DNA of 13,038 nucleotides from Bacteroidales bacterium (GCA_029934875.1 JAOZLK010000057.1:1-13038); one strand, 5' to 3'; counted from the stretch's first letter, positions 1-8,322 are shown. Numbers and translations: made by a program. Notes: a model not told the origin generated them from the sequence alone.

Positions 1-192
1 GTGCAGTGGGGCAATGGGCTTGAAATAAAAATCAAGGATAGCCTGCAGCTATTACTTGGCTTAAAGAATCAGCCCTGGTCCCTAAGCACAGGAATATCGC
101 TGAACTACCGAAAATTGAGGATATGCCTGTCAGGAACCTACTGCCTGGATACAGGATACACACCTTTCACATCCCTCTCCTATGAATGGTAG
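1..192 (+). CDS. C-terminal end of a probable outer-membrane beta-barrel protein (partial)
   Basis: The reading frame is open from the left edge of the window, so the gene starts upstream and only the last 63 codons are visible. The visible part alternates polar and hydrophobic residues in short strands separated by Gly/Pro turns (GLEIKIKDSLQLLLGL, then a strand around SLNYRKLRICLSG) and ends in an aromatic residue (LSYEW). A final aromatic strand is the usual beta-barrel C-terminal signature, and the pattern recalls PorV/UPF0164-type Bacteroidota outer-membrane proteins. The family assignment is an inference from 63 residues. The stop codon lies inside the next gene, an 11-nt overlap that suggests translational coupling and a shared envelope role. 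Confidence 0.6.
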   Translation: MQWGNGLEIKIKDSLQLLLGLKNQPWSLSTGISLNYRKLRICLSGTYCLDTGYTPFTSLSYEW

Positions 193-2143
193 CAACAAAC
201 TAATTCGGATCATCTCATCTTGCATGCTGATATACTCAGGTTCTTACCTGGTAGCCCAGCAAAATGAAAAATGGCTTGATGTTGCAGAAGAGCTTTTGAT
301 CCGTGAGAGTGACTCCAGGCATGCCGAAGAACATTGTGAGGAGCAGCAGATTTTGCTTTCCTATCCCATCAACATCAATCATGCCAGCCTGGCACAACTG
401 GAATCCTGCGGTCTGTTCACCCCTTACCAGGCTCAGCAAATTATCTTATACAGGGAGGAGTATGGCAAGCTGCTCTCCCTGTATGAACTGGCATCCTTAC
501 CGGGTTTCAGAAGGGTATTTCTGGAGGAACAGGTAATTTATATGACAGTGGATGAAAGCAAAGCCGATTTTCCAATGAGACAAACACCCGGCATGCTGCT
601 CCTCTATGCCGGCATGAATTTTCAAGACGCCGAAGATCAAGCCATTTATCCCGGCTCTCCCTGGAAAACCAGCCTGCGAATAAAGAAAGCGATTGGCGGC
701 AGATTCACTGTTGGAATGGCATATGAAAAGGACCAGGGGGAAAAAGTCTATTGGGAGCAAGGTCCCGAGCACATCTGTGGCTATCTTGAATGGAGAGGAA
801 GGCGAAGAGTGGAACAGCTCATGCTGGGAAGCTTCCGAATCAACAATGGCCTTGGGCTGATACAGGGTTCCGGTCTTATGCACAGCCCTCAAGGTATTTT
901 TGCCGGTCCCTTACTCCTCTCCACCTTGAAGCCCTATGCCGGAGTTGCTGAATCGCTCATCCACCGGGGTGCTGCCTGTAAACTGAACTTTGGGCATATT
1001 AAGCTGGTGCTCTGGTCCTCATTTCAAAATATAGATCTCTCCCTGGGAGGCCTTTCCCCTGAGGGCAGAAGCAATGACTGGGCTGATCAAATCAGGGAAA
1101 GCGGATACCATCGGACAAGCACCGAACAATCGGGACGTAAACTTGGATACATTGGAAGTGCCGGCATCCAGGTCCTGGTATGTCTGGGCAGTCTAAACCT
1201 TGGCATACAGTATTCCCCTGAGATCAATGGACTGAACAGAAGAGGCAGGGACAGCCTTCAATATTTCTATGACCCGGTGTTCTATCATGCCTCCAGTGTA
1301 CAATGGCTATGGAGACATAATAAAGTTGAGCTATACGGGGAATTCGCCCCGGGATCTGAAAAGACTTCAGCCCTCCTCGCCGGGAGCCGTTTCCAAATCA
1401 ACGATTTCCTTTCCGGACTTGTGCAGGTACACCGGTACGAAGCCCTGAGAAGGAAGACCTTTTCATCGGCCTACGCCTCTGGCACTCATGTGAAAAATGA
1501 AAGGGGTGTGCTACTATTGATCCATGCCGAACCCTTCAGGGGATTCAGGACTGAAGCGGCCCTGGAGTTTTTCTCTCATCCAGCACCACGATCCCTTGTT
1601 AATGTCCCCTCCTCAGGTTTCAGATTCAGCCTCAATGTGCAGAACGGATCCCGGGAAAAATTACTGTGGAGATTGCGCATGGTGAATACAAGCCGCCAGC
1701 ATAGCAAAGCATCTGATCATCCAGGGATTCGTCCACTCATCAGCATCCAAAACTTGCGGATGGACGGCAGAATCATATACATGCCCCTACCATTGTTCAC
1801 CTGGCAATCAAGGTTGGACATTTCATTTATCCCGGGAAAAGTTGAGGGCCTTGGTCATACTGCGCTTCAGCAGCTGACAATCCGCATTAAAGAGCGACTA
1901 AAATGCACTACCCGGCTGGTGCTATACAATGTACCAACATGGAACAACAGAATCTACCTGCACGAACCAGGCTTATATCAACAATTCAAATTCCCCGTAT
2001 ACAGCGGGACAGGGAGCAAAATTTCCGTTTTGACCAGCCTGAAAGCAACAAAGAGAATTAACCTTGAAGCCAGGGCTTCCCTGGATCGGGAAAGAGAAAA
2101 CAAGAGATGGGAAGTAGAGATGCAGCTTCGCCTGAAGCTTTAA
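182..2143 (+). CDS. Exported helix-hairpin-helix domain protein with beta-barrel-like body
   Basis: This 653-residue protein starts with a signal-peptide-like stretch (about residues 1-25, ending near YLVAQQ). Residues about 62-121 form a ComEA-like helix-hairpin-helix region: it has the ININHAS..QLESCG opening, the helix AQQIILYREEYG, and a second turn at LPGF. The rest, about 130-653, is rich in alternating strand patterns, with conserved-looking segments such as GSFRINNGLGLIQGSG, and ends in a strand (MQLRLKL). The combination is a recurrent Bacteroidota family usually named only 'helix-hairpin-helix domain-containing protein'; its function is unknown to me. HhH domains commonly bind DNA, so a role in DNA at the outer membrane is conceivable but unproven. 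It overlaps the upstream gene by 11 nt and the 3' end of convergent recJ by 4 nt. Confidence 0.8.
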   Translation: MNGSNKLIRIISSCMLIYSGSYLVAQQNEKWLDVAEELLIRESDSRHAEEHCEEQQILLSYPININHASLAQLESCGLFTPYQAQQIILYREEYGKLLSLYELASLPGFRRVFLEEQVIYMTVDESKADFPMRQTPGMLLLYAGMNFQDAEDQAIYPGSPWKTSLRIKKAIGGRFTVGMAYEKDQGEKVYWEQGPEHICGYLEWRGRRRVEQLMLGSFRINNGLGLIQGSGLMHSPQGIFAGPLLLSTLKPYAGVAESLIHRGAACKLNFGHIKLVLWSSFQNIDLSLGGLSPEGRSNDWADQIRESGYHRTSTEQSGRKLGYIGSAGIQVLVCLGSLNLGIQYSPEINGLNRRGRDSLQYFYDPVFYHASSVQWLWRHNKVELYGEFAPGSEKTSALLAGSRFQINDFLSGLVQVHRYEALRRKTFSSAYASGTHVKNERGVLLLIHAEPFRGFRTEAALEFFSHPAPRSLVNVPSSGFRFSLNVQNGSREKLLWRLRMVNTSRQHSKASDHPGIRPLISIQNLRMDGRIIYMPLPLFTWQSRLDISFIPGKVEGLGHTALQQLTIRIKERLKCTTRLVLYNVPTWNNRIYLHEPGLYQQFKFPVYSGTGSKISVLTSLKATKRINLEARASLDRERENKRWEVEMQLRLKL

Positions 2144-3855
2144 TCAAACTTCATGTCCAGGATATGAATCTGAAGATTAACCTTACCGCGGAACTCATTT
2201 TCCATTAGCTGGTAGCAGATATCGAATGGAATTCCATTGCCTATCGTTTTGATTTTTTCTCCCTGGTGGAATGCTATCCCAGGAAATACCTTGAAGGGAT
2301 TTTCCTCCTGGATCAGGGTCAGTTTCAAGTGCTCGTTGTTATTTCCCACAGTTCTGCCATAGCCGTTATCCACCACGTTCTCCGATAGAAATATGGGGCT
2401 GATATTTCCCGGGCCAAAGGGTTGAAATTGCTTTAAGATTCTGAAAAATTTGTCGTCGATATGACTCAACTGAAGTTCAATATCTATTTCGACAACAGGA
2501 ATCAGTTGCTCGGGGTCGATGGTCTCAATGACTATCTTCTCAAAGCGTTCCGTAAACTCCTGAATATTGCTCTCCTTCATGGTCAGTCCGGCTGCATACT
2601 TATGGCCACCAAAATTTTCAAGGAGGTCGCTGCAGGACTCAACTGCCCGGTAAAGGTCAAAGCCATTGACTGACCTGGCAGAACCTGTAGCAAAGCCATT
2701 GGATTTGGTCAGAATGACGGTGGGTTTATAATAATGGTCCAGCAGCCTGGAGGCCACAATTCCAATAACACCTTTGTGCCACTCAGGATTGTATAGTACG
2801 GTTGAGCTTTTCTCCTGCAAGCTCACATTAGTCCGGATCATCTCAATGGCCTGTTTGGTGATCTCGGTATCGATGCTTCTTCGGTCTAAATTGAAAGTAT
2901 TGATTCTCTTGCTGAATACCTTAGCATCTTTGCGTTTCTCACATACCAATAAATCCACAGATTTCCTTCCCGACTCCATCCTACCGGCCGCATTGATCCT
3001 TGGTCCAATCTTAAAAACAATACTCTCAATATCGATTCCCTTTGCTTCCATACCGGCCACATCGCAGATTGCCCTCAGTCCAATGGAAGGATTTTCATTC
3101 AGCTTTTTCAGACCGTGGTGAGCCATAATCCTGTTTTCACCTGTAATGGGAACAATATCTGAGGCAATGCTGACCACTACAAGGTCCAGGAATTCGTATA
3201 CAAGTTCCTTTGGAAGTCCGGCATCAATGCCAAAAGCCTGTATGAGCTTGAACCCAACCCCGCAGCCTGACAGCTCCTTGTAGGGATAGGGGCAATCGTG
3301 TTGCTTGGGATCCAGCACAGCCGCAGCCTTTGGTATTTCATCCCCCGGGTTATGGTGATCGCAAATAACAAACTCAATCCCCTTGCTCTTGGCATATTCA
3401 ATCTTTTCAACTGCCTTAATTCCGCAATCCAGCGCAATGATCAGGGAAAATCCTCCCTGTGCCGCCAGATCAATCCCTTTCTTCGAGATTCCATATCCCT
3501 CGTCGTAACGATCGGGTATGTAATAATCGATGGATTTAAAGTAGTTCTTGAAAAAGCAATAAACCAGTGAAACTGCAGTGGTGCCATCCACATCGTAATC
3601 CCCATAGATCATCACCTTCTCGCCCGAATGAATTGCATCGTTAATCCTCTGGATGGCAGCATCCATATCTTTCATAAGAAAGGGATCATGCAGGTTGGCA
3701 AGATCGGGACGGAAAAAAGCCTTTGCTTCATCGAAGCTTTTGATCCCACGCTGGACCAGCAGCTGGGTCAAAGGCTTGGAGATAGTTAGCTCACTGGATA
3801 AGGAGGCGATTAATGCTTCATCGCCCTGTGCTTTTATTACCCAGTTTTTTTTCAT
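2140..3855 (-). CDS. recJ: Single-stranded-DNA-specific exonuclease RecJ
   Basis: RecJ degrades single-stranded DNA 5' to 3' in recombination and mismatch or base-excision repair. At 571 residues the protein is close to E. coli RecJ (577). The DHH-family metal motifs are all present: DYDVDGTT (Asp86, Asp88, Asp90), ALDCG (Asp143), CDHHNPG (Asp166-His168), ASDIVP (Asp233) and GPRINAAGRM (284-293). The DHHA1 part follows, with the EWHKGVIGIVASR segment at 358-370 and GGHKYAAG at 416-423. An OB-like C-terminal region starts near residue 455 and contains FQPFGPGN. The ATG is preceded by an A/T-rich leader without Shine-Dalgarno, as usual in this phylum. A perfect -7 box lies 45 nt upstream. The gene looks intact and is divergent from lysS. 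Confidence 0.97.
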   Translation of the reverse strand: MKKNWVIKAQGDEALIASLSSELTISKPLTQLLVQRGIKSFDEAKAFFRPDLANLHDPFLMKDMDAAIQRINDAIHSGEKVMIYGDYDVDGTTAVSLVYCFFKNYFKSIDYYIPDRYDEGYGISKKGIDLAAQGGFSLIIALDCGIKAVEKIEYAKSKGIEFVICDHHNPGDEIPKAAAVLDPKQHDCPYPYKELSGCGVGFKLIQAFGIDAGLPKELVYEFLDLVVVSIASDIVPITGENRIMAHHGLKKLNENPSIGLRAICDVAGMEAKGIDIESIVFKIGPRINAAGRMESGRKSVDLLVCEKRKDAKVFSKRINTFNLDRRSIDTEITKQAIEMIRTNVSLQEKSSTVLYNPEWHKGVIGIVASRLLDHYYKPTVILTKSNGFATGSARSVNGFDLYRAVESCSDLLENFGGHKYAAGLTMKESNIQEFTERFEKIVIETIDPEQLIPVVEIDIELQLSHIDDKFFRILKQFQPFGPGNISPIFLSENVVDNGYGRTVGNNNEHLKLTLIQEENPFKVFPGIAFHQGEKIKTIGNGIPFDICYQLMENEFRGKVNLQIHILDMKFD

Positions 3856-3899
3856 GATATTTTGCAGTAAGAAAGGTACGCTTCACCCCTCCCGGACAG

Positions 3900-3907
3900 C
3901 AAAATTA
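3900..3907 (-). promoter_or_regulatory. Predicted recJ promoter, -7 box
   Basis: On the minus strand these bases read TAATTTTG, an exact match to the Bacteroidota primary-sigma -7 consensus TAnnTTTG. Transcription would start near 3894-3896, giving a leader of about 40 nt before the recJ ATG at 3855. A good -33 TTTG is not evident at the usual 19-21 nt spacing, where the lysS -7 region lies instead. Confidence 0.5.
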
Positions 3908-3922
3908 ACATAATCTTTTTTA

Positions 3923-3930
3923 TACCTTTG
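3923..3930 (+). promoter_or_regulatory. Predicted lysS promoter, -7 box
   Basis: TACCTTTG matches the Bacteroidota -7 consensus TAnnTTTG exactly. The transcript would begin about 3934-3937, some 17-20 nt before the ATG at 3954. This excludes the in-frame GTG at 3930, which lies inside the box and upstream of the start of transcription. The -33 element is weak. Confidence 0.55.
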
Positions 3931-3953
3931 TGAGCAGAAAAATAAATCTGAAA

Positions 3954-5714
3954 ATGCACAATCCCGAGCACAGCGAACAGGAGGAAATAAGGAGATCGTC
4001 ACTGGAAGAAATCAAGAAACTGGGCATCAATCCTTACCCCCCTGAGTCTTTCCAGATAAGCCACAAATCCGCCGAGATAAAAGCAATCTTTGAGCAGGAT
4101 GAGACCGCTTTGCAGGATATCACCATTGCAGGACGACTCATGAGCCGGCGTATCATGGGGAAAGCTTCATTTGCTGAGGTCCAGGACTCGGACGGAAGAA
4201 TCCAGATCTACCTGAACCGGGATGATCTTTGTCCTGGAGAAGACAAAGTGCTCTACAATACTGTTTTCAAAAAACTATTGGATATTGGTGATATCATTGG
4301 CATCAAGGGCTTTGCATTCCGCACCCAGGTGGGTGAGATTTCAGTACATGTAAAGGAACTCCATATTCTGAGCAAATCGATCAGGCCACTTCCCATTGTA
4401 AAGGAAGCCGATGGAAAAATATACGATGCAGTTACCGATCCCGAATTTCGCTACCGGCAACGTTATGTTGACCTGATTGTCAATCCTGCCTCCAGGGAAA
4501 TTTTCAAAAAACGCACACAGGTATATACTACACTTAGGAACCTCTTTAACGAACGTGGTTACCTCGAAGTTGAAACCCCTGTTCTTCAACCCATCCCCGG
4601 GGGAGCAGCTGCAAGACCTTTTATTACCCATCATAATTCGCTCGACATACCTCTCTACCTTCGTATTGCCAATGAACTCTACCTGAAAAGGCTGATCGTC
4701 GGAGGCTACGATGGGGTATATGAATTTTCAAAGGATTTTAGGAATGAAGGAATGGACCGAACCCACAACCCTGAGTTCACCGTGATGGAAATTTATGTGG
4801 CCTATAAGGATTACAAATGGATGATGGATTTCACCGAGGAGATGATCGAGAAAGTGGCCCTGAACCTTCATGGTACCACCAGGCTAATGGTGGGTGACCA
4901 GGAGATCGATTTCAAAAGGCCCTTTAAACGCATCACAATGGCAGATGCCATCAAGGAGAGTACCGGTTACGATATAGAGGGCCTGGATGAAAACGGCCTC
5001 AGGGATGTGGCCGACAGCCTGAAGGTGGAGGTGGATGACTCAATGGGTAAGGGCAAGATCATTGACGAAATCTTTGGTGAAAAGGCTGAACCTCAAATGA
5101 TCCAGCCGACCTTCATCATCGACTACCCCATAGAAATGTCACCCCTCTGCAAGAAGCACCGAGACAATCCTGAACTTACTGAACGCTTTGAACTGATGGT
5201 CAACGGGAAAGAGCTGTGCAATGCCTACACCGAACTGAATGATCCCATCGACCAGCTGGAACGCTTCCAGGATCAACTGAAGCTTTCGGAAAAGGGCGAT
5301 GATGAGGCCATGTTCATCGATATGGATTTTGTGCGTGCCCTGGAGTACGGCATGCCTCCCACCTCTGGTATGGGCCTGGGCATGGACCGGCTGGTAATGC
5401 TCATGACCAACCAGACCAGCATCCAGGAAGTACTCTTCTTCCCGCAGATGCGACCGGAGGTCGCAAGTACTCAGTTACCAGTGCCCAGTGCTCAGGGATC
5501 AGTACTCAGTACTCAGGAAGAGTATGAATTGTCTGATGATGAAGAGGTGGTCATGAATATCCTGAAAGACAACTCCCCCATGGACCTGAATGTCTTAAAA
5601 GAACAGGCCGGACTCAGTAACAAGAAGTGGGACAAGGCCATAAAAGGCCTTACCAAAAACAAAGTTGCCAGGGTTGAAAAAACCGATGCCGGCCTTTTTG
5701 TTTCGCAGGTATAA
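3954..5714 (+). CDS. lysS: Lysyl-tRNA synthetase, class II, with C-terminal winged-helix-like extension
   Basis: LysRS charges tRNA-Lys with lysine using ATP. The protein is 586 residues from the ATG at 3954. I chose this start because the promoter -7 box overlaps the upstream GTG at 3930, and because [19 protein letters not shown] then sits at the family's normal N-terminus. An OB-fold anticodon-binding domain spans about 57-145. Class II motif 1 is near 195-215, motif 2 is [14 protein letters not shown] (about 262-275), and motif 3 is [12 protein letters not shown] (472-483). The usual core ends at FFPQMRPE near residue 502. About 84 more residues follow: a low-complexity linker encoded by a heptanucleotide repeat, then a helical, winged-helix-like domain ([21 protein letters not shown]...GLFV). 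I believe related Bacteroidota LysRSs carry a similar tail, but could not compare them here. Confidence 0.95.
   Translation: MHNPEHSEQEEIRRSSLEEIKKLGINPYPPESFQISHKSAEIKAIFEQDETALQDITIAGRLMSRRIMGKASFAEVQDSDGRIQIYLNRDDLCPGEDKVLYNTVFKKLLDIGDIIGIKGFAFRTQVGEISVHVKELHILSKSIRPLPIVKEADGKIYDAVTDPEFRYRQRYVDLIVNPASREIFKKRTQVYTTLRNLFNERGYLEVETPVLQPIPGGAAARPFITHHNSLDIPLYLRIANELYLKRLIVGGYDGVYEFSKDFRNEGMDRTHNPEFTVMEIYVAYKDYKWMMDFTEEMIEKVALNLHGTTRLMVGDQEIDFKRPFKRITMADAIKESTGYDIEGLDENGLRDVADSLKVEVDDSMGKGKIIDEIFGEKAEPQMIQPTFIIDYPIEMSPLCKKHRDNPELTERFELMVNGKELCNAYTELNDPIDQLERFQDQLKLSEKGDDEAMFIDMDFVRALEYGMPPTSGMGLGMDRLVMLMTNQTSIQEVLFFPQMRPEVASTQLPVPSAQGSVLSTQEEYELSDDEEVVMNILKDNSPMDLNVLKEQAGLSNKKWDKAIKGLTKNKVARVEKTDAGLFVSQV
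5466..5514 (+). repeat. Seven tandem 7-bp repeats inside lysS
   Basis: Seven consecutive heptamers with consensus AGTRCYC fill these 49 bases without gaps. Units 1, 6 and 7 are identical (AGTACTC); units 2-5 are diverged copies, and unit 5 (AGGGATC) is the furthest. Because 7 is not a multiple of 3, the frame rotates and the translation shows a 7-residue period ([17 protein letters not shown]). The array forms the linker between the LysRS core and its C-terminal extension. The pattern resembles short tandem heptanucleotide repeats that are normally intergenic in other bacteria. Confidence 0.85.
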
Positions 5715-5745
5715 AGTACTTCGAATTTAGAAATAGGATCTAAGT

Positions 5746-5775
5746 GGCCTCAGCATTCGGGTTGGGGCTTATTTT
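5746..5775 (+). terminator. Probable intrinsic terminator of lysS
   Basis: Bases 5747-5754 (GCCTCAGC) pair with 5761-5768 (GTTGGGGC) in an 8-bp stem containing two G-T wobbles, closed by the 6-nt loop ATTCGG. TTATTTT follows immediately. It lies 33 nt after the lysS stop. The wobbles make it weaker than the hairpin at 9337. Confidence 0.5.
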
Positions 5776-5950
5776 GTCTACTGCTTGTCACTGTTAATAC
5801 CTGATCTATTGAAAACTTCAACTGTGATTTTTTGTACCTTGCTAAATTCATAGTCGGATTTGGAATATCATTTCAGGCCTCGAACAATGATAATTCATCA
5901 TTAATACAAATCGTCACACGAGTATTATTCTAACCATAAAATGATTTACA

Positions 5951-6781
5951 ATGAAAACGCTAACCTTTTTTCTTACAGCGCTTATCACTGCAATTGGTTT
6001 AATGGCATTTACATTTGACGGGAATAAAAACAACTATTCGATTTTATATGCCTCAGGACCACCTGCAGGATACAGCGGAGATCCAGATAGTAATAACAGG
6101 GACTGCACAAGCTGCCATTCCGGTCCGGATGCTCAAAGCCAAACTGGGTGGATCACCTCTGACATTCCGATCGGCGGATATGTCGCTGGTTCAACCTACA
6201 CAATAACAGCCACTGCAAAAGCTACTGGTCACACAAAATTTGGCTTTCAGATTTCCCCTCAGGATACTTTAGGGAACTTTTTAGGAACATTGGTCAATAC
6301 AGGATCAAATACAAAATTAACTACAGATCCAAATTACATTACCCAATCCTCTACAGGTACAACAGGCACCGATTCTTTATCCTGGACATTTGATTGGACA
6401 GCACCTGCTGAAGGTTCGGGGGAGGCTAATTTTTACGGTGCATTTAACATTGCCAATGGGGATAGTAGAACAAGCGGAGACACAATTATTGTTTCAATCT
6501 TAACTATAAAGGAGTTTATAACTAACATACCTGATATTTCAGATGGTGGACTAAAAATATCCCTTTATCCTAATCCTGCAAGTGACTTTGTTACAATTGA
6601 TGTAGACAACAGCATTCTTGGATCATCCTATCATGTAATAGACTATGCTGGCAGACAGGTTCTAACAGGAAAGATAAGCACAGTGATTACCATAGTAGAC
6701 ATTAATCAACTGGAAAAAGGTATGTACTTCATTCAAGTGGGATCACAAGCTAAAATATCATTTAAAGTTATTAAATATTAA
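5951..6781 (+). CDS. Secreted protein with Reeler-like (choice-of-anchor V) domain, CxxCH motif and T9SS type A sorting tail
   Basis: This 276-residue protein has a signal peptide at about 1-22 (Lys3, then a hydrophobic run). Next comes a segment of the form GPPAGYSGDP...RDCTSCHSG, in which Cys52, Cys55 and His56 make a single CxxCH. Residues about 60-190 are a beta-sandwich-like region resembling the Reeler-type domain labelled 'choice-of-anchor V' in Bacteroidota. The last 75 residues are a T9SS type A sorting domain: ISLYPNPASDFVTI opens it, followed by YAGRQVLTGK and the closing LEKGMYFIQV...FKVIKY. The protein should cross the outer membrane by T9SS and be anchored or released at the surface. 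CxxCH could bind heme c, but it is also a conserved part of this domain, so heme is an open question. Codon choice is more A/T-rich than in lysS. It ends 3 nt from the convergent PLP-enzyme gene. No convincing promoter was seen in the 175 nt upstream. Confidence 0.85.
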   Translation: MKTLTFFLTALITAIGLMAFTFDGNKNNYSILYASGPPAGYSGDPDSNNRDCTSCHSGPDAQSQTGWITSDIPIGGYVAGSTYTITATAKATGHTKFGFQISPQDTLGNFLGTLVNTGSNTKLTTDPNYITQSSTGTTGTDSLSWTFDWTAPAEGSGEANFYGAFNIANGDSRTSGDTIIVSILTIKEFITNIPDISDGGLKISLYPNPASDFVTIDVDNSILGSSYHVIDYAGRQVLTGKISTVITIVDINQLEKGMYFIQVGSQAKISFKVIKY

Positions 6782-6784
6782 AAT

Positions 6785-7990
6785 CTATTCCATATCTATC
6801 AGACAGGAATGGATCAGCTTGTAGGTGTTCTCAATATCATGATCTAAGCCCACTGAAAACCGCACCAGTCCGGGGGACATGCCCATGTCACGTTGTATCT
6901 CTTCCGGCACTTCGCTGCTGGTGGACTTTCCTGGGTTGCTGAATAATGTTTTGAAATATCCAAGACTGACAGCGTGGTAACCCACTCCTCTTTCCTGCAT
7001 CAACTCCATTAGACTTGCTGCTCTCTCAGCGGTTTTCAAATCCAGGGCAATCATACCTCCATATCCAAATTCTTCATTTCTGATGCTGTTAAATAATTCA
7101 TGATCGGGATGTTCAGGCATGCCGGGGTATTCGAATTTCAATCCAATTTCCTTAAACCTCTGAGCGAGATACATGGCATTTTTACTATGCTGTATCATCC
7201 TGATATGTAGCGTATGCAAGTTCTTCAGAATGCTGGAGGAACGTAAAGAGTCAAGAACCGGACCCAAGAGCATAGCGGTTCCAGAATTCACATCACTGAT
7301 TGCTGCAATAAAGTCATTACTGGCACAGATTGCACCAGCAATCGTATCGTTTTTTCCGTTTATGAATTTCGTCATAGAATACACAACAATATCAGCACCC
7401 AGAATGAAAGGTGAAAGAATCATTGGAGTGAAAGTATTATCTACCACAAGTTTGACATCATGTTTTCTTGCTATTTCACTCAAGCTTGGAATATCAGATA
7501 CCTGCAATAAAGGATTGGTTAAGCTTTCTGTATAAACCAATTTGGTATTTGCTTGAATGGCAGCTTCAACTTGTGCCAGGTCAGAGATATTAACAAAGCT
7601 TACATCGATATTAAATTTGGGCAGATAATTTTTCAGGAAAGCGTAGGTTCCTCCATAGGTCGTAACACTCGTTACAATATGGTCTCCTGAATTGCACAAC
7701 TGCAGTATCGCCGTTGTGATCGCCCCCATTCCGGATCCTGTAACCCAGGCTGCTTCAGTTCCTTCCATTGCGGCCAGTGCATCAGCCAGATATTTATTAC
7801 TTGGATTCCAATGACGTGAATACAAAAAACAACCTTCGGATTCCCCATGAAAAGTGTCTAACATGGTTTTCGCAGTCAAAAATGTAAATGTACTGCTGTC
7901 GGTAATGGATGGATTCACACCTCCAAATTCACCAAAATTTCCAAGTTTCTGAATTTGGGTTGCCGGATTAAATTTTTTGCCTGTCATCAT
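6785..7990 (-). CDS. Cys/Met-metabolism PLP-dependent enzyme (cystathionine/methionine gamma-lyase family)
   Basis: The 401-residue protein covers the full fold-type I gamma-family length. Visible active-site features are Tyr57 and Arg59 in LYSRHWNPSN, the phosphate-binding GSGMGAI (85-91), Tyr112 in TYGGT, Asp184 in VVDNTF, the PLP lysine Lys208 in SMTKFINGKND, and the substrate-carboxylate Arg377 in LVRFSVGLD. These enzymes make or break C-S bonds at the gamma carbon of homoserine-derived substrates or methionine. The exact reaction cannot be read from the sequence. The position of the catalytic Cys of true methionine gamma-lyases (YGCT) is Gly here, which argues against a classical MGL. 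HWNPSN and FINGKND differ from the more common NPT and GH.D forms. Two adjacent ATG codons make the first residue ambiguous by one. There is no neighbouring sulfur-metabolism gene to specify the pathway. Confidence 0.88.
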   Translation of the reverse strand: MMTGKKFNPATQIQKLGNFGEFGGVNPSITDSSTFTFLTAKTMLDTFHGESEGCFLYSRHWNPSNKYLADALAAMEGTEAAWVTGSGMGAITTAILQLCNSGDHIVTSVTTYGGTYAFLKNYLPKFNIDVSFVNISDLAQVEAAIQANTKLVYTESLTNPLLQVSDIPSLSEIARKHDVKLVVDNTFTPMILSPFILGADIVVYSMTKFINGKNDTIAGAICASNDFIAAISDVNSGTAMLLGPVLDSLRSSSILKNLHTLHIRMIQHSKNAMYLAQRFKEIGLKFEYPGMPEHPDHELFNSIRNEEFGYGGMIALDLKTAERAASLMELMQERGVGYHAVSLGYFKTLFSNPGKSTSSEVPEEIQRDMGMSPGLVRFSVGLDHDIENTYKLIHSCLIDME

Positions 7991-8055
7991 AATTTATTTA
8001 AACATATTAGACTATACACTCAAATCGTCAAATTGTTGAATCAGGACTAGCTTTT

Positions 8056-8310
8056 TTGACTTGCGTAATGTATTATCATAACTTGTATGTTAATAATCTC
8101 AAATTCTATCTGTATGAGAAGGTTATTGATGATTCTGCATTGATTAGTATGATTGTATTCATGTATGGCCTTGCAGCAGGTAGATTGATCAGCATGATCA
8201 TTGATGGTGTTCCACACTGGCTACTGATTGTCTATTTAATATTAGAAATACTATTTGGGACTCTGGCATTGATACTTGTAAGGAAGGACCTCTCTGGACT
8301 TAACAATTAG
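8056..8310 (+). CDS. DUF4345-like membrane protein, probably 5'-truncated
   Basis: The frame encodes at most 84 residues from a TTG; the first ATG is at 8068. The second half has two hydrophobic segments (about 28-50 and 55-75) around GRLISMIIDGVPHWLL and ...LEILFGTLALILVR, which is the C-terminal half of DUF4345 small membrane proteins. Family members are typically about 120-130 residues with additional N-terminal helices. Only 65 nt separate this frame from the divergent gene at 7990, so there is no room for the missing part, and residues 1-25 do not look like the family. I see no good promoter. It is most likely a non-functional remnant, although expression of a short two-helix protein cannot be excluded. 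Confidence 0.5.
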   Translation: MTCVMYYHNLYVNNLKFYLYEKVIDDSALISMIVFMYGLAAGRLISMIIDGVPHWLLIVYLILEILFGTLALILVRKDLSGLNN

Positions 8311-8322
8311 AATCGGATATAT

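Noticed and set aside
497..892. A 131-codon minus-strand frame inside the HhH protein gene
   Set aside because: Antisense shadow of a clearly coding gene with no recognisable domain or promoter.
2774..3121. A 115-codon plus-strand frame inside recJ
   Set aside because: It is the antisense shadow of a strongly conserved recJ; low-complexity Leu/Ser-rich translation with no family.
5809..5841. TTG and TACCTTG as a promoter for the T9SS cargo gene
   Set aside because: The spacer is 23 nt and the -7 match is partial; the leader would also exceed 100 nt. Too weak to annotate.
7999..8006. TATGTTTA on the minus strand as a -7 box for the PLP-enzyme gene
   Set aside because: It lies only 8 nt before the start codon, which would give an almost leaderless transcript, and no TTTG lies at 19-21 nt spacing (14 and 22 instead).
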